Positions 32,286-44,164 of a stretch of 64,000 nt of DNA are shown here, in pieces (the stretch's first letter is position 1; each line of letters opens with the position of its first letter). Origin of the DNA: Maratus speciosus (taxonomy: Eukaryota; Arthropoda; Arachnida; Araneae; Salticidae); NCBI GenBank assembly GCA_963932465.1, contig OZ010786.1:444280619-444344618 (forward strand), written 5' to 3'. The notes beneath the pieces were generated by a model. That model made no database searches. It was not told the DNA's origin and was given only the letters and a program-made list of their open reading frames with translations. A program made the position numbers and the translations under genes.

Positions 32286-32740
32286 TATCGCGAATTTCGA
32301 TAAATGACCCCTGTAAAAAAAATCTCTTTCGTCAATCAGTCACAAATGAAAACAAATTTCGTCAAAGGATCCCGGTAAAAACGAGAATTTCATCAATGGA
32401 TCGCAGAAAGAAAACGCGAATTTCGTCAAAAGGTTGCGGAAAGAAAAAACGAATTTCGTCAAAAGATCGTGGGAAGAAAACGCGAATTTCATAGAAGGAT
32501 CGTACTAAAGTAATGCCAATTTCGTCAAAAATATCGCGGTAAAAAATACGAATTTCGTCAAAGGATTGCAGTAAAAACCACAAATTTTGTCAAAGGCTAA
32601 GTGGTGAAAAGTGTGGATTCCGACAAATAATCGTGTAGAAAGACATGAATTTCGTCAAAAGATTTTGGGGGAAAATTGTAAATTTCATGAAATGATCGCA
32701 GAATAAAATTGCGAATTTCGTCAAAATTTACTCCACTGGG
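32286..32740 (+). repeat. Minisatellite, ~30-37-bp unit (GAATTTCGTCAAA core)
   Basis: About 13 or 14 diverged copies of a unit with GAATTTCGTCAAAGGATCGC and a GTAAAAA or GAAAGAAAA tail. In one stretch (32362-32494) the units stay in phase and read as ISS(K/M)DR(G/R)KKTR repeats, but length variation elsewhere breaks the frame, so I do not call a gene. Confidence 0.8.
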
Positions 32741-33633
32741 CTGAAACATTGAAACCGGGTTCTGCTCCAAGTTTCAAAAGAACGTCGCAAAAAAAGAAGA
32801 AACTCCAAAAATCGTATAAAAATTTTCAGAGGAAAAAAATTACTATATTGACTTGAAAGACTAACCATAATCCTTTTACGAATGTCAGAAAATGGTCGCG
32901 AAACGCGAAATTCAACCAACCAACCTCCAGATTAATTTGGATTTTCTGTGCTATTATTTCTCATTTTCAAAGGAGGCAGAGTCTATGCACATCTTCTTTC
33001 TAGACTTTAGAATACAAAAGAAAAGAGACAAATAGTTTCTGCTTCTATCCTCATCAAGAACTTGCATTAATTTCTCATGAATTTGCAGAAACATGCAATA
33101 GAAACATGCAATAGGTGTTAAAAAAAAATCTCCCACAAACAAAAGACGTCAAAGTGGGATTATAAAACCACCTTTTTGACTTACTATGACTAATACAGAC
33201 TGTTGTAAATATTATAGTTTTAAAAAAGATAACCAACATAATTTTTAAAAAATAGAACATGGGTTTCTTCTTTTATCACAGTTCAAAACTTAGGCTGTAA
33301 GTTTTCTGAACAAAACTGATTGGCTAAACTGATTGAACTCTGCTCGTACTTCTTTTTTCTTTTGTAGATTTCTTTTTTTTTTTTTAAATAATTGTGCTTG
33401 AGTCTGCGCAACCGGGGGGGGGGGGATGCCCGGGGACCCAGGGCACACACACACCCTGGTTACGCCTATGGGGACAGTCAAATACGTTGCGGCCAATGGG
33501 AAAAAATCGTTTCAAATAATTTTAAAGATGTTACCCCCTTTCAAAAATAATAAAAATGATATGCATTTACGAAGTGCACTAAAATATACATTCTGTAGAA
33601 TATGTGTCGCAATGAATAGTTACTATTCATTTA

Positions 33634-34440
33634 CAGGGCCCCACAAAAGAATTCCATCACATAATGGTATAGGGGGAATTGTTTGTGGCGTATTTTAATT
33701 ATGCAATGAAATTGATATACGTCGGTGAGGCTTACCACTGTAAGTTATTTCATATATAATACGAAGTACATAGTATTTACACGGACACACAAATGATTTC
33801 AGACAAGTATATGCTATCCAAAGTATCCGAAGTACTGTATATTAGCGGGGATGGCAGAAAATTGATTTTTAATTCTCATATGTGCTTTTAAATTTCGCTA
33901 TATTTTTGCATACTGTATGATGTGTATAAATGCTATAGTTGATTTACAGGGCTACACAAGAGAATTCGTAAGTTACTAAGTATAAGCATAAATTGCTGAA
34001 AGGTGGTTTTTAAATGCGTTATGCATTTTTATGCTGAACTGCATTTATTTTACTAAGAAATGTTTATAGAATATAGATAAAATGATTTACGCAAAGAATT
34101 GGATACATGGCCGTCTATAGATGATAAATTCTGGAAATGTGATTTCAGTAGTTTTAAGAGTGATTTAGTTTGAATTAAATTTTAACTAAATAATGGCGTG
34201 TAATAAAGGTACTAGGTAAACTACAGGGCTGAACAAAAGTATTCAAGTATGTTTCCACCTATTAGTATAAATTGCTGAAAGAGAAATTTCAACCTATTAT
34301 GCGTTTTCTGCTAAACTAAATTTTCCATTATATAGTATATATATCAGCCTACAGATCATATACAAGGCTGTTCAATAGAATTGGAAAAGATGAATGGCTA
34401 TGGACGGTAACTGCTGAAATCAGTTTTTTAAATGCTATCT
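33634..34440 (+). repeat. Four diverged tandem units beginning TTTACAGGGC
   Basis: ACAGGGC-type starts followed by ACAAAAGAATTC or similar lie near 33634, 33948, 34222 and 34367; TATAAATTGCTGAAAG follows in the later ones. This is an old degenerate array that also shares TTTACAGGG with the repeat around 30390 and 47180. Confidence 0.55.
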
Positions 34441-34529
34441 TATTTACTTTATTTCCGTAAATAACGCAGTTTTGTTAAAGCTTTCAGGAAGTGTTAGAAA
34501 GTGTTTCTTAATCTATGCCGTACGCATGA

Positions 34530-35395
34530 TTTTTCTTTCTTGTTTATATTATACCCGAGATTCATCATGTATTTCATACTCAAATGATGTAAGTTTAGCA
34601 GCTTAATTTTTTGCGAACTTTGATCGTCAAAGGTAAAAAAAAAACTACAATGTCCTCGAGCTTATATAAAAAGAAAAATAATGTCTTCAAAAGCAATTTA
34701 TTAAAGGTAACCAATAAAATGTGAGATTACTTTACACATAATTAATGTTTGAGAATGATGAATGTTAAGTGGCAATTTTATTTAAGTTATATGGCGTCGT
34801 TTTATTGACATACAAAAAACAGAGTACTTGCTGGGTTACTTGATCGAATTATTTTCTTTTTATTAGAATGTAAGAAACTTGATCATAAAAAGCCCTGCGT
34901 ACTTAATTATAAAAAGAAAATGAGGAAGAAATATGAAGTAGAAAATGTAATATTAGTGTGCTTTGGGCACTAGATGAAATCCTGTCAAGTATGATCGGTA
35001 AAAAATAAATATAAATAAAACTGAGCTAAATAATAAATTTTCCCCTTCTGTAGTTACTGAAAAGTATCCCAAACATATATAACAGAAATAGTGAAATAAA
35101 AATAACAAGTCATTTACAATTCATATGTAAAATTGTTTTTTTTTCACTTAATCACTTATTTGGCTGTGAAATTTGATAATCACAAAGAAAACTAAGTTAC
35201 AGTCTAGTTTATATTATAAAATTTATTATAGCAAAAAATAACTACTAATGTTATATTTTAAAATGTTTCATTGTAACTTTTAACAGGTTTCTATTGTATA
35301 AACATTTTTAAAAGTTTTTTTTTTTAATTTAAAAATTAGTGCTTATAAAAAAATTTAATAAACTATATATATTTAATTTTAGAATGTATTTAATA
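34530..35395 (+). repeat. ~850-bp repeat family, copy D
   Basis: Nearly complete unit running from TTATATTATACCCGAGATTC through TTTCATACTCAAATGATGTA, GTGAGATTACTTTACACATA, CCTGTCAAGTATGATCGGTA, ACTGAAAAGTATCCCAAACA and GGCTGTGAAATTTGATAATC to the next start. Confidence 0.8.
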
Positions 35396-36240
35396 ATTTT
35401 ATAGTATCCTAGATTCTTCCTGTATTTCATACTCAAATCATGCAAATACAGTAGCTCAGATTTTTGTGAATTTTGATTGTCAAAGGGGAAAAAACGTAAT
35501 GCCCTCGAGCTTAAACTAAAAAGAGAAAGAGAAGAGCAAGACAACTTATGAAAGATAAACAATAAAATGCGAAATTACTTCACAGCTAATTAATGTTTGA
35601 ATAATGAATGATAAGTATAACTTTGAATTTAGGTAAATAGCGTAATTTTATTAATATGCAATAATTATTAATATTATTACTATGCACTTGATGGGTACTT
35701 AATTATAAAAAAGAAGAAGAAATTTGAAGTAGCAAAATTAAGATTAGTGTGCGTTAGGTATTTGGTGAAATCCTGTCGAGTATTATAAGGTACAAAAATT
35801 AGTATTTTAGGTAATCTATGATCCAGTATTGTAGGTAAATATATATATATTTAAAAATAATTAAACTAATAATTTTTTCCCTCTATATATACTGAAAAGT
35901 CTTGATAAGTCTCCCAAACGTACAATGGAAATAGTTTTTAAAAAAAAATACGTTATTTAGAATTTATATATTTTATTATAAGATATCAAAAATATTTATT
36001 TCATTAAATATTGCGGGTTTGCGGGTTCAAAATTTGATTAATACAAAAAACAATTAATTGACAGTCGAACTTTAAAATGTATAATAAAAAATATTAACGT
36101 TTACACGGGGATCGGACAGTAACTGTCCGGGTTTGCATGTTTACTCGGACACATACTGTCCGAGCCAAAGTCTATTAAAAACATTTTAATCTATACTATT
36201 TTGAAAAAGATATCATTAAAAATCATTGCTTGTAAAATTA
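35396..36240 (+). repeat. ~850-bp repeat family, copy E
   Basis: Head to tail with copy D: ATAGTATCCTAGATTCTTCC, CATACTCAAATC, GCGAAATTACTTCACAGCTA, ATCCTGTCGAGTATTATAAG, then TACAATGGAAATAG, TATTTATTTCATTAAATATT and AAAATCATTGCTTGTAAAAT. Two adjacent full units establish the ~850-bp period. Confidence 0.82.
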
Positions 36241-36430
36241 TTTTATATATTTTTTGTTGTTGTTGTTTTGTCGTTGTTTTATGTTGATTTAGGTATTTCA
36301 TACTCAAATGATGTCAACACAGACGCTCGGTTTTTGCGAACTTTGACTGTCAAAGGAAAATAAAATGACAATGTCCTCTATCTTACATAAAGCAAATAAA
36401 AAAGAGAAAAATCTCCGTGAAAGCAATATA

Positions 36431-39400
36431 TCTATACTAATATTATAAAGAAATAAAAATTGTGTGTTGGTTAGACGTAATCTCTGGAGCTACCGAATCG
36501 ATTTCAAAAGTAATGGTATCAAAATGATGGCGTTAGTCCAACTTAGAACATAGGCTATATTTTATGTTAGTGCCACTAACCCAAAGGGGGTGCAAGAGAA
36601 AAAACGTTCTAAAAATGCGATTTTTATGTTACTGGTGGGCGTAGAAATATGAAATTTGGAATATTAGCTACTTATAAGATATAAATAATGTCTAAGAACA
36701 TTTTCTAAACAATTCGAAATATAAAGGTGTGAAAATGCACACAATGCGTTCTAAAAAAACGTTCGAAATGGTCGTTTCTACACAATCTCAGGAAATACCA
36801 AACCAATTTAAAAAATAATGGTGTCGAAATGATGGTGTCAACCTTTGCTCCAAGATAGGCTATATTTTAGGTCGGTGCCATTACTCCAAAAAGGGTGTAG
36901 GAGCAAAAAACGTTCTAAAAATGCGATTTTTGTGTTACTGAAGGGCCTAGAAATATAAACTATGAAATATTAGTTACTTATTAGATATAAAGGATTTCTA
37001 AGAACAGTTCTTAAACAATTCGAAATTTAAAAGGGTTGAAAATGCCACAAGAGGCGTTCTAAAAACGTTCTATATGGTGGTTTTTACACAATCTCAGGAA
37101 ATACCAAACCCATTTAAAAAATAATAGTGTCAAAATGATGGTGACAACCCTTGCTTTAAGATAGGCTATATTTTAGGTCGGTGCCATTACTCCAAAGAGG
37201 GTGTAGGAGCAAAAAACGTAGTAAAAATGCGATTTTTGCATTACTGAAGGGCCTAGAAATGTGAAAATTTGAAATATTAGTTACTTCTTAGATATAAAGG
37301 ATTTCTAAGAAATGTTCTTAAAAATTTCGAAATTTAAAAGGGGTATAAATGAATAAAAAGAGCTCTAAAAAACGTTCTAAATGGTGGTTTCTACACAATC
37401 TGAGGAAATACCAAACCGATTTAGAAAACAATGGTGTCAAAATGATGGTGACAACCCTAAGCTCCAAGATAGGCTATATTTTATGTCGGTACTACTACGC
37501 GAAAGGGGGTGCAGGAGCAAAAAACTTTCTAAAAATGCGATTTTTGTGTTAATGAAGGGCCTAGAAATATGAAATTTGAAATATTAGTTGCTTATTTGAT
37601 ATAAAGGATTTCTAAGAAATGTTCTTAAAAAATTCGAAATTTAAAAGGGGTGAAAATACACGCAATGGTATCAAAATGATGGTGTTAGTAACATTGGCTA
37701 TATTTTATGTTAGTGCCACTAACCCAAAGGGGGTACAGGAGTAAAAAACGTTTTAAAAATGCGATTTTTGTGTTACTGAAGGGCCCAGAAATATGAAATT
37801 TGGAATATTAGCTACTTATAAGATATAAATAATGTTAAAAACATTTTCTAAACAATTCAAATATAAAGGGGTGAAAATGCACACAATGCGTTCTAAAAAA
37901 CGTTCGAAATGGTATTTTCTACACAATCTCAGGAAATACCAAACCGATTTAAAAAAATAATGGTGTCAAAACGATGGTGACAACCCTTGCTCCAAGATAG
38001 GCTATATTTTAGGTCGGTGCCACCACTCTAAAGGGGGTGCAGGAGCAAAAAACTTTCTAAAAATGCGATTTTTGCGTTACTGAAGAGCCTAGAAATGTGA
38101 AATTTGAAATATTAGTTACTTATTAGATATAAAGGATTTCTAAGAAATGTTCTTAAAAAATTCGAAATTTAAAAGGGGTATAAATGAACAAAAAGAGTTC
38201 TAAAAAACGTTCTAAATGGTGGTTTCTACACAATCTCAGAAAATATCAAAACGATTTAAAAAATAATGGCGTCAAAAGGATGGTGACAACCCTAAGCTCC
38301 AAGATAGGCTATATTTTATGTCGGTACTTCTATCCGAAAGGGGATGCAGGAGCAAAAAACGTTCTAAAAATGCAATTTTTGTGTTACTGAAGGTCCTAGA
38401 AATATTAAATTTGAAATATTAGTTGCTTATTAGATATAAAGGATTTCTAAGAAATGTTCTTAAAAAATTCGAAATTTAAAAGGGATATAATTGAACAATA
38501 AGAGTTCTAAAAACGTTCTAAATGGTGGTTTTCACACAATTTCAGGAAATATCAAACCGATTTAAAAAATAATGGTGTCAAAATGATGGTGCCAACCCTT
38601 GCTCCAAGATAGGCTATATTTTATGTCGGTGCCACTACCCCAAAGCAGTGCAGGAGCAAAAAGCGTTCTTAAAATTTGATTTTTGCGTTACTGAAGGGCC
38701 TAGAATCATTAAATTTGGAATGGTAGTTACTTATAAGATATAAAGGATCTTTAAGAACAATTCCTAAAAAAATCGAAATTTAAAAGGGGTAAAAATGCGC
38801 GAAAATCGTTGTAAAAATCTTTCTAAATTGCAATTTCTATGCAATCTCAGGAAGTACTGAACCGATTTCAAATATAATGGTGCAAAAATGATGGTGGTAG
38901 CTCTTGCTCCAAGATAGGCTAAATTGTATATCTGTATCCACTACCTCGAGGAGATGCAGGAGCAAAAAAACTCTGAAAATGCGATTTTTGAATTATGGAA
39001 AGACCTAGATTTATGAAATTTTGCATGGTATATATTTTTTACATATAAATGATCTCTAAGAACATTTCTTTAAAAATTTGAAATTTAAAAGGAGTGAAAA
39101 TGCGCGAAAAGCGTTCTAAAAACGTTCTGCATGCCGATTTGTGAGGAATCTCAGGACGAATCAAACTGATTTCAAAAGTAATGGTAGGAAATTGATGCTG
39201 ACACCCTCTGCTCTAACTCAGACGCTATTTCTTGTCGGTATCACTATCACCTGGATGTAGCAGGAGAAAAACATTCTAAATTTTGATACCGGGGTGTTTC
39301 GATGTAGGAGCTAGGAACCTGAAATTAAGCAAGGTACATATTTATTAGATATGAATGATCTTTAAGAACAGTTTCGAGAAAAATGGAAATTTAAAAGGGT

Positions 39401-40089
39401 TGAAAGCGCGCGAAAAGCGTTCTAAAAATGTTCTAAATTGTGATTTCTACCCAATCTCAGGAAATACCAAACCTATTTCAAAAGTAATGATTGCAAATTG
39501 ATGGGGATAGTCCCTGATCCAACATAGGTTATATGTTATGATGTTGTCACTACCATCTGAAGATTTCAAGAGCAAAACATGTTCTAATTTGCGTTTTTTG
39601 CACAAATGAGGGGTCTAACATTTAGAAATATGGCATGGTATTCGCTTACAAGATGCAACGAAATAACGAACCGATTTAAAAATTAATTTTGGCAAGTTAA
39701 TGGTGACAGTTCCTATTTCAACATAGCCTTTTATTTTGAGTGAGGTGGTAGAATTTGAAATTTGACATGATGGTTAATTTTAAGATGTAAGAAGATGGTT
39801 CTTAAAAAATTCAAAACTTCAAATGAATACTTAAATGCGCGTATTAATTGAGCATAAAAGTTTCAATATATTTTCTAAATTATCATTTATTTAGTTTTAT
39901 TCTTTTTTATTAATTTAAGTCTCATTTCTGCATAATGCAGTGTAATAATGAAGTTTATTCAAACTGTGTTTTAAATAGTAATTTTTGAATTATTCCTAAA
40001 AGTATAATTTCTTTTAATAAAAATTAGACATATAAATATCACTTGGCATATTTCAAATATTACACAAGCAAAGCCGCAGGGTTTGCTAG
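36431..40089 (+). mobile_element. Non-autonomous Helitron with ~300-bp tandem modules
   Basis: The 5' end TCTATACTAATATTATAAAG and 3' end CTAG (40086-40089), with the hairpin AGCAAA-...-TTTGCT just before it, are Helitron hallmarks. The insertion is between A and T: left flank AAGCAATATA, right flank TTAAAGATAAA. Other copies of the ~850-bp repeat (19611-19640, 22491-22515) show the uninterrupted order AAAGCAATTTA..AAAGATAAA. No Rep/helicase is visible, so it depends on an autonomous relative. Most of the interior is a tandem array. Confidence 0.9.
36530..39760 (+). repeat. Tandem array inside the Helitron, about 11-12 modules
   Basis: Modules of roughly 300 bp each contain, in order, a GATAGGCTATATTTTA block, GGTGCAGGAGCAAAAAACGT, AAAATGCGATTTTTG, ACTGAAGGGCCTAGAAATAT, TAGATATAAAGGATTTCTAA, AAAATTCGAAATTTAAAAGG, ATCTCAGGAAATACCAAACC and GATTTAAAAAATAATGGTGT. 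The middle modules (about 36840-38650) are most alike; the first and those after 38800 are more diverged. Frames such as 37349-37552 and 38184-38390 recur because of the array and are not genes. Confidence 0.85.
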
Positions 40090-40740
40090 TTAAAGATAAA
40101 GAATAAAGTGAGAGATAGCTTCTGAGATATTTAATGTTTGGGAATAATGAATCTTAAGTATGACTTCGAATTTAGGTAGATAGCGTCATTTTATTGACAT
40201 ACAAAAAACCGTATACTTTCTGACTTGCTCGCTTGAATTATTTTTTTTATTAGAATGTAAGCAATTTGATCTTAGGCTCTGCATGCTTAATTATAAAAGG
40301 AGAAAAAAGAAATCTGAAGTAGCAAATATAAGATTTGTGTGCGTTGAGTACTAGATGAAATTCTGCCAAGTATGATAGGTAAAAAATAAATATAAATAAA
40401 AGTAAGACACATAATACTTGAAAATTTGCCAAAAATGGTCTAAATTCGGCGATTGGTTGCTTAAGTTGGACCCCAGTCTCCTAAATTTGATGAAACAATA
40501 TTAGGCTGTTTTTATAAGTACGGAATATAACTAATTTTATTAAAAGCAAATTTTTCGATTAATGAAACTGTCAAACAAAACAACAGAAATGAAATGCGAT
40601 GAAATCAAATGTCTGAAAGTAAGGATAGTTGTTTTAAATCAAAATGTATTCAATATATAAATCAAAGCTATAAGTAATTAATTATAGAAATTGTAAAAAT
40701 AATTAAATATCATGAAAAAGGTGTTTTTTGACGATTTCTT

Positions 40741-40989
40741 TTAATGACGAAATTTCTTTTCTTCAGTTATTAATCCACCGCACAAAACATGGAACCATAT
40801 TTGACAAATTGAACACTGAATCATTTCGGCTATTTCATTTTTCGTGCAGACTAGGCAAAACCAATCATCACTGTCTTGATTTATCTTTTTAGATTCTGAA
40901 CCATTAGATTTTTTTTTTGTAACAGGAGTTTTCTTTACCTTATATCTGTAGTCTCCCCTTCCATCATTATTTTTCCAATTGAAATACAC
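40741..40989 (-). pseudogene. PHD-finger fragment, probably a pogo-type transposase C-terminus
   Basis: 82 codons on the minus strand. A lysine/serine-rich linker is followed by WFCLVCTKNEIAEMIQCSIC and QIWFHVLC, a Cys-x2-Cys ... Cys-x2-Cys-x4-His-x2-Cys pattern typical of a PHD-type zinc finger. Such a finger with a MIQC..C..W.H..C core ends many pogo/CENP-B-related transposases in arthropods. No DDE domain is seen upstream. The surrounding block (about 40430-41585) interrupts copy F of the ~850-bp repeat, and TTAAGTTGGACC and TTAAATGGACC-like phrases lie near both sides, again suggesting a transposon. A host chromatin gene exon cannot be excluded but is less likely. Confidence 0.55.
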
Positions 40990-41890
40990 CTATTTATTTA
41001 AATTAATGTTTCAAATGCTTTTTTGCTTTGAAAGCTTCTTTTTTGCCTTTTTCTATTTGTTTTTTTTATTATTATTTCAAGGTTTACTTTATATGGCGAA
41101 GATGTTAACACCACTATTTTTTGGCTCCCTCTGTACTTTGATTTAACTGATTTGGGGAAATTTAAAAAAATTATTACTTCCTTTCAAATTTATGATCGTG
41201 CATCAGGTCCCATTTAAGTAACTCAAATTGGTCCATTTAAGGCGACTGTACCATTTTTTAAAACATAAACAAAGGAATGAGAAAAAAACAAAGCAAACAA
41301 ATCTGCGTAAAAAATATGAGCAATAAACACATGGATTTAAGCATGAATATAAAAACATAACAACTCACCTTACTTTTAAAGTTTTCCTTTAAAGTCGTCG
41401 TCTCTTAAGTTTAGTAGGTAAATTTTATATCGAAACAGCTAATTTTAGGTTTTATAAAATTGTCTGAAAACAGCACGTGGAAGGCGGGTGATTCTTCTAA
41501 TCATAAAAGACGTCATTCTGATGAGTTCGATTTCAGCGGTCGATGGCGTCTCTTCCTGTATTTAACTGCAGAATTGCAGCGGTCCAAATATGGCTACTCT
41601 TCTCTATTTACAGTAAAGTTTGACAAAGTGTCCCAAACATGTATAATGCAAATAGTCAAATAAAAATCGCAATTTATTTAGAAATATAATATTTTATTTT
41701 TAAAAAGTAAAAATATTTCTTTCATTTATTATTGAGGCTAATTCGGCTGCGAAACTAGATTATCAGAAAGAAAAATTTCTGTCACGTTTCTATGAAAATA
41801 TTAATATATCAAAATAATCGGTTCAGTAAGAGTATTACTCGAGTACAGAGGTTTCCGTACAATAAATATATTAATTAGCAATTGTAATAT

Positions 41891-42599
41891 TACAAAAAAT
41901 CGTTGCTAAAAGTATAATAAAGTATTGTAAAAACTGTACAACGTAGGGTTGGGCTTGGCATAGCTATGTATGCTAGAAAAGTATAGATGGATATACCATG
42001 AATGTTTAGAAAGATGTAATTTTTAAATAGAATGAAACATTGCAATTCTGCATAACTTTTTTAAAAATCTTATCCAAATCTGTTTATGATGTCTAAATAA
42101 ACCCAAATTCATCGCAGTAATACTCTTTTCTTTCTGCAGTGTACCTAAAACAAAGATCTTGTTCAAATTTTAAACTTGGTATTGTACTGAGCGCGTTTCG
42201 ATAGGATGTCGCAAAGTTGCAACGCCCGCCGCCTTGGTCCGTGCCGTGTTTTTCCGGAAAGGTTTTAATTAATCTTTAAAGAGACGGCCAGTGTATTGAG
42301 AGCACGTCTCAATGCAAAATAGCCGCGAATCCGAAAGTAATTACGTGATTAATTCTAATCAAATTAGTCTGTTTTTAGCAATTTGACGTTTATTTCTTGT
42401 GTACTATTACTGGGCATTGAATTGCGCAATTCAATGATGTTTGAATTCATTAAAATTGTTATCTAGGCTTTAAAAGCCGATGGCGCAAAGAGTACGTTGC
42501 TCGTGTCTTTATGTATGTCAAAACCACTCGTGTCTTTAAAGGTTAATATCTTAGCTAATTATCGACAATTGTTTTCGAAAATGTTTATCAATAATTCTT
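41891..42599. other. No gene recognised
   Basis: Moderately less AT-rich stretch (42190-42340) without a frame or motif I can assign. Confidence 0.5.
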
Positions 42600-43215
42600 T
42601 TAAACGTGAATGCCGAATTAAAATATATTCCCCATGAAATAGTAACCATGAAGGGACCCCATTGAATTCAAGCCCCGGTAAACTGTATTCTCACACTCCT
42701 TGTATATTTTTTTTCTGCCTTGGTCTTATTAATTACTCCATATTGCAATGTTCCTGCGAAGTTTATGACATTAAATATTGGCAAGTTCCTGCGACGTTTA
42801 TAACATTAAAATCCGATAAGTTATTAGAAGTAGTGTTGTAACAAACATCATGTTATACGTCTCGAGAATTAAAATATATATTGTTTAAGAAAGACGGACA
42901 CTAAAGGTATCCATCCCCTTGAATTCACATCCCAGCTGCCTTGTTTTTGCGACGTTTATGAAATTAAAATCTGATCCAACATCACTTCTTAAATTTCGAG
43001 AATTAAAATGTATTGCATATGAAATGTTGACTCTGAAATGATCACATTTAATACAGGTTCCAGTAAGCTGTTTCTTCTTTACCAAATTCTTTGTCAGCAT
43101 CCCTGTTTTTGTTAATCACTCAATATTGAAAAGTTCCTGCAAAGATTATGACATCAAAAATTTTCCGTTATAAGAGCTAGTGATGTAACGAGCATCACTG
43201 CTTAAGTATCGAGAA
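42600..43215 (+). repeat. Degenerate tandem repeat, ~200-250-bp units
   Basis: Recurring blocks: GTTCCTGCGAAGTTTATGAC (near 42750, 42786, 42944, 43131), ATTAAAATCCGATAAG-like, GTAACAAACATCA / GTAACGAGCATCA and CGAGAATTAAAATATAT. Three or four diverged copies. Confidence 0.7.
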
Positions 43216-43457
43216 ATTGCTTTCCCATCGCTATGCTGTTCTGTTTCCAGGCACCCACACAAAGTATTTCATTAACAAAACTAATTCTAGTTTCGATCTT
43301 GCCATTGCATTCTTTACTTAATTATTTTTAGATAATCGCAAAGCATATCACCACTACTATTAATATTTCGACTATAAATATGGAAAATCTGTGGAAAGGA
43401 AAAAACATTTCTTGCTTACGTTTCACTCATTCCCAGTGTAATAAAACTTTGAACATA
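43216..43457. other. No gene recognised
   Basis: Short spacer before the Tc1 element; no feature seen. Confidence 0.5.
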
Positions 43458-44113
43458 CAGTGGCGGTCAAAAGTTTCCGGTCAATTAGTTTCTTTGATTT
43501 GTTTGCCAGAACGTTTCAGCGAAGAAGAAGAACAATTAGTCCAGAAGCTAGGATAAGCAAATGACCTCTGACCACGTGATCATTTTGATTGGATACTGAA
43601 GATACTTGATGCAAAGGGGGGGGGGATTCAAAAACGCGTGTGCAAAAGTTTCCGGCCATTCCTCATTCGTTAGTTTTTGCTATCGGTAAAGTATTTTTTT
43701 GACCGTGTTTGTTAATTAATTAACGTGAATAACGTATTTAAAATTCAAAAATGAAAAGCTCAACAATTATTGTTCGAAACGAGTGATTTGTTTGTCGCTA
43801 AAGGGCCTATCCTCTCGTGAGATTGGGGCAAAGTTATCCATCGGAAAATTTACTGTGAACGATGTTTCAAAAAAAATATAAAGATGGCCATGGCCTTCTG
43901 GACTTGCCACGATCCGGGAGACCCCGGAAAACGACTATTCCTGTGGACAGATTTATCAGGAAAATAGCAGTTGATGATGCGCATAAAAAAAGCCGCTGGA
44001 ATTCCCCTGGATTTACGGTGTTAAAATATTGTTGGAATAAGTCGGTCTACCATGTCAAGACGCTTAAGTGAAGTAGGACTTTATGGAAGAGTCGTCGTTA
44101 AAAAATCTTTCAT

Positions 44114-44164
<51 letters not shown>

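Larger units (their letters stand above)
30402..33470. mobile_element. 3.07-kb DNA element with CATAGGCGTAA ends and 5-bp target duplication
   Basis: Left end CATAGGCGTAAACAG and inverted right end CATAGGCGTAACCAG are flanked by GGGAC on both sides (30397-30401, 33471-33475). The minus-strand copy of the host repeat near 47175-47190 reads ACAGGGACAG without an insertion, so the empty site is visible in this window. A G run (30427-30442) and a C-type run on the opposite side (33415-33425) lie near the ends. Such CATAGGCGTAACCAGG-G(n) ends recall hAT-like elements, but hAT duplications are 8 bp. No transposase domain is recognisable inside. It contains a TA microsatellite and a minisatellite. 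Superfamily open. Confidence 0.75.
36241..41890 (+). repeat. ~850-bp repeat family, copy F, split by Helitron and a second block
   Basis: First part 36241-36430 ends in CTCCGTGAAAGCAATATA. It continues after the Helitron at 40090 with TTAAAGATAAAGAATAAAGTGAG up to about 40430, and again after an unrelated block at about 41585 with GTCCCAAACATGTATAATGC, TATTTCTTTCATTTATTATT and GGCTGCGAAACTAGATTATC. Confidence 0.75.

Noticed and set aside
36530..39760. Genes from recurring frames starting MNKKSSKKRSKWWF
   Set aside because: They recur only because of the tandem modules and are not conserved between modules.
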